Origin: Acidobacteriaceae bacterium
Lineage (GTDB): Bacteria; Acidobacteriota; Terriglobia; Terriglobales; SbA1
Length of the DNA stretch: 5,683 nt
Direction: 5' to 3'
Assembly: GCA_003156615.1 (NCBI GenBank)
Contig: PMHI01000587.1
Span: forward strand, 7,500 to 13,182
Made by a program: the position numbers and the translations under genes. The notes under the pieces are model-generated. The model searched no databases, had not been told where the DNA came from, and worked only from the letters and a program-made list of their open reading frames with translations. Shown here in pieces: positions 5,235 through 5,683 of this stretch (within the stretch, counting starts at the first letter, position 1; the number at the start of each line of letters is the position of its first letter).

Positions 5235-5683
5235 ATGGATCTCGGCCTGAAAGATCGTGTTGCCCTCATAGCCGCTTCCAGTCAGGGCATTGGCCGGGCC
5301 ACCGCGGAGGCCTTCGCCGCCGAGGGTTGCCGCGTTGCCATGTGCGCCCGCAACCAGCAGACCTTGCAGGCTGCCGCGGAGAAGATCAGAAAGCTCTACA
5401 ACATCGAGGTTTTGGCCCAGGCCTTCGACGTCACTAACGCCGCGGCGGTCAGCCGCTTCGTGGCAGACGTAGCCGACAAATTCGGCGGCGTCGACATTTG
5501 CGTGACCAACGCCGGAGGCCCGCCTGCCAAAGGTTTCCTGGCCGCCACTCTCGCAGAATGGCAACGCGCCCTCGAGCTGAACTTCCTCAGTACGGTCTAC
5601 TTCGCGCGCGAAGTCATCCCCCACATGCAACGGAAACGTTGGGGCCGCATCCTTACGCTCACCTCGATCACGACCAAGCAGCC
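5235..5683 (+). CDS. Short-chain dehydrogenase/reductase (SDR), FabG-like, N-terminal 149 codons
   Basis: The open frame runs past the window edge; classical SDRs are about 250-265 residues, so roughly 60% is present. It is a Rossmann-fold NAD(P)H oxidoreductase. The cofactor loop is AASSQGIG (13-20), in which Ala14 stands where the classical TGxxxGIG motif has its first Gly. Arg39 after strand beta-2 favours NADP(H). Asp65 (FDVT) contacts adenine, and NAGG is at 92-95. Asn116 (LELNF) and Ser144 (LTLTS) are two of the Asn-Ser-Tyr-Lys catalytic residues; the Tyr and Lys would fall beyond the edge. Resemblance is to 3-oxoacyl-ACP reductase-like SDRs with the NAGGPP variant, but the substrate cannot be told. 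ATG 5235 is chosen because MDLGLKDRVAL is a typical SDR N-terminus. An in-frame GTG at 5205 has no ribosome binding site and would add ten residues read through the TATAAT box. It diverges from the PLP-enzyme gene. Confidence 0.9.
   Translation, partial: MDLGLKDRVALIAASSQGIGRATAEAFAAEGCRVAMCARNQQTLQAAAEKIRKLYNIEVLAQAFDVTNAAAVSRFVADVADKFGGVDICVTNAGGPPAKGFLAATLAEWQRALELNFLSTVYFAREVIPHMQRKRWGRILTLTSITTKQ

Noticed and set aside
5169..5630. Minus-strand 153-codon open frame across the divergent gap
   Set aside because: It is antisense to the clear SDR N-terminus and would cover the whole divergent promoter region.
1..5683. Mobile element, CRISPR array, tRNA/rRNA gene or defence system
   Set aside because: No transposase or integrase motifs, no regularly spaced repeats, no tRNA-like cloverleaf, and all three genes have housekeeping or transport signatures.

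Overview
The window looks like an ordinary chromosomal stretch from a member of the Acidobacteriota, probably class Terriglobia (a Koribacter or Sulfotelmatobacter-like lineage). This rests on the large Oar-type TonB-dependent receptor with an N-terminal carboxypeptidase-regulatory-like domain, a family greatly expanded in that phylum, and on the moderately high GC content. The taxonomic call is inference from family resemblance, not from a marker gene.

Layout: positions 1-198 hold no gene. They contain an AT-rich upstream segment (1-66) with a probable half-terminator of the preceding gene, a TTGACA box and, closer to the gene, a sigma-54-like -24/-12 element. Positions 199-3888 (+) encode a 1229-residue outer-membrane receptor with signal peptide, carboxypeptidase-regulatory-like domain, plug and beta-barrel. 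Positions 3889-3946 are the convergent gap, with two tandem hairpins, the second followed by a T-run. Positions 3947-5146 (-) encode a complete 399-residue PLP-dependent enzyme of the Cys/Met metabolism (trans-sulfuration) family. Positions 5147-5234 are an 88-bp divergent promoter region with an operator-like palindrome. Positions 5235-5683 (+) hold the first 149 codons of a short-chain dehydrogenase/reductase that runs off the window.

The three genes are not an operon: the receptor and the PLP enzyme converge, and the PLP enzyme and the reductase diverge. No shared pathway can be argued from this window; the only plausible link is co-regulation of the divergent pair from the shared gap. I see no mobile element, CRISPR array, RNA gene or defence system, and nothing that clearly forms an undescribed system. 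The observations most worth a second look are the five local cysteine pairs in the receptor, the sigma-54-like element before it, and the consensus TATAAT only nine bases before the reductase ATG, which predicts a leaderless or nearly leaderless mRNA with a palindrome inside its promoter.
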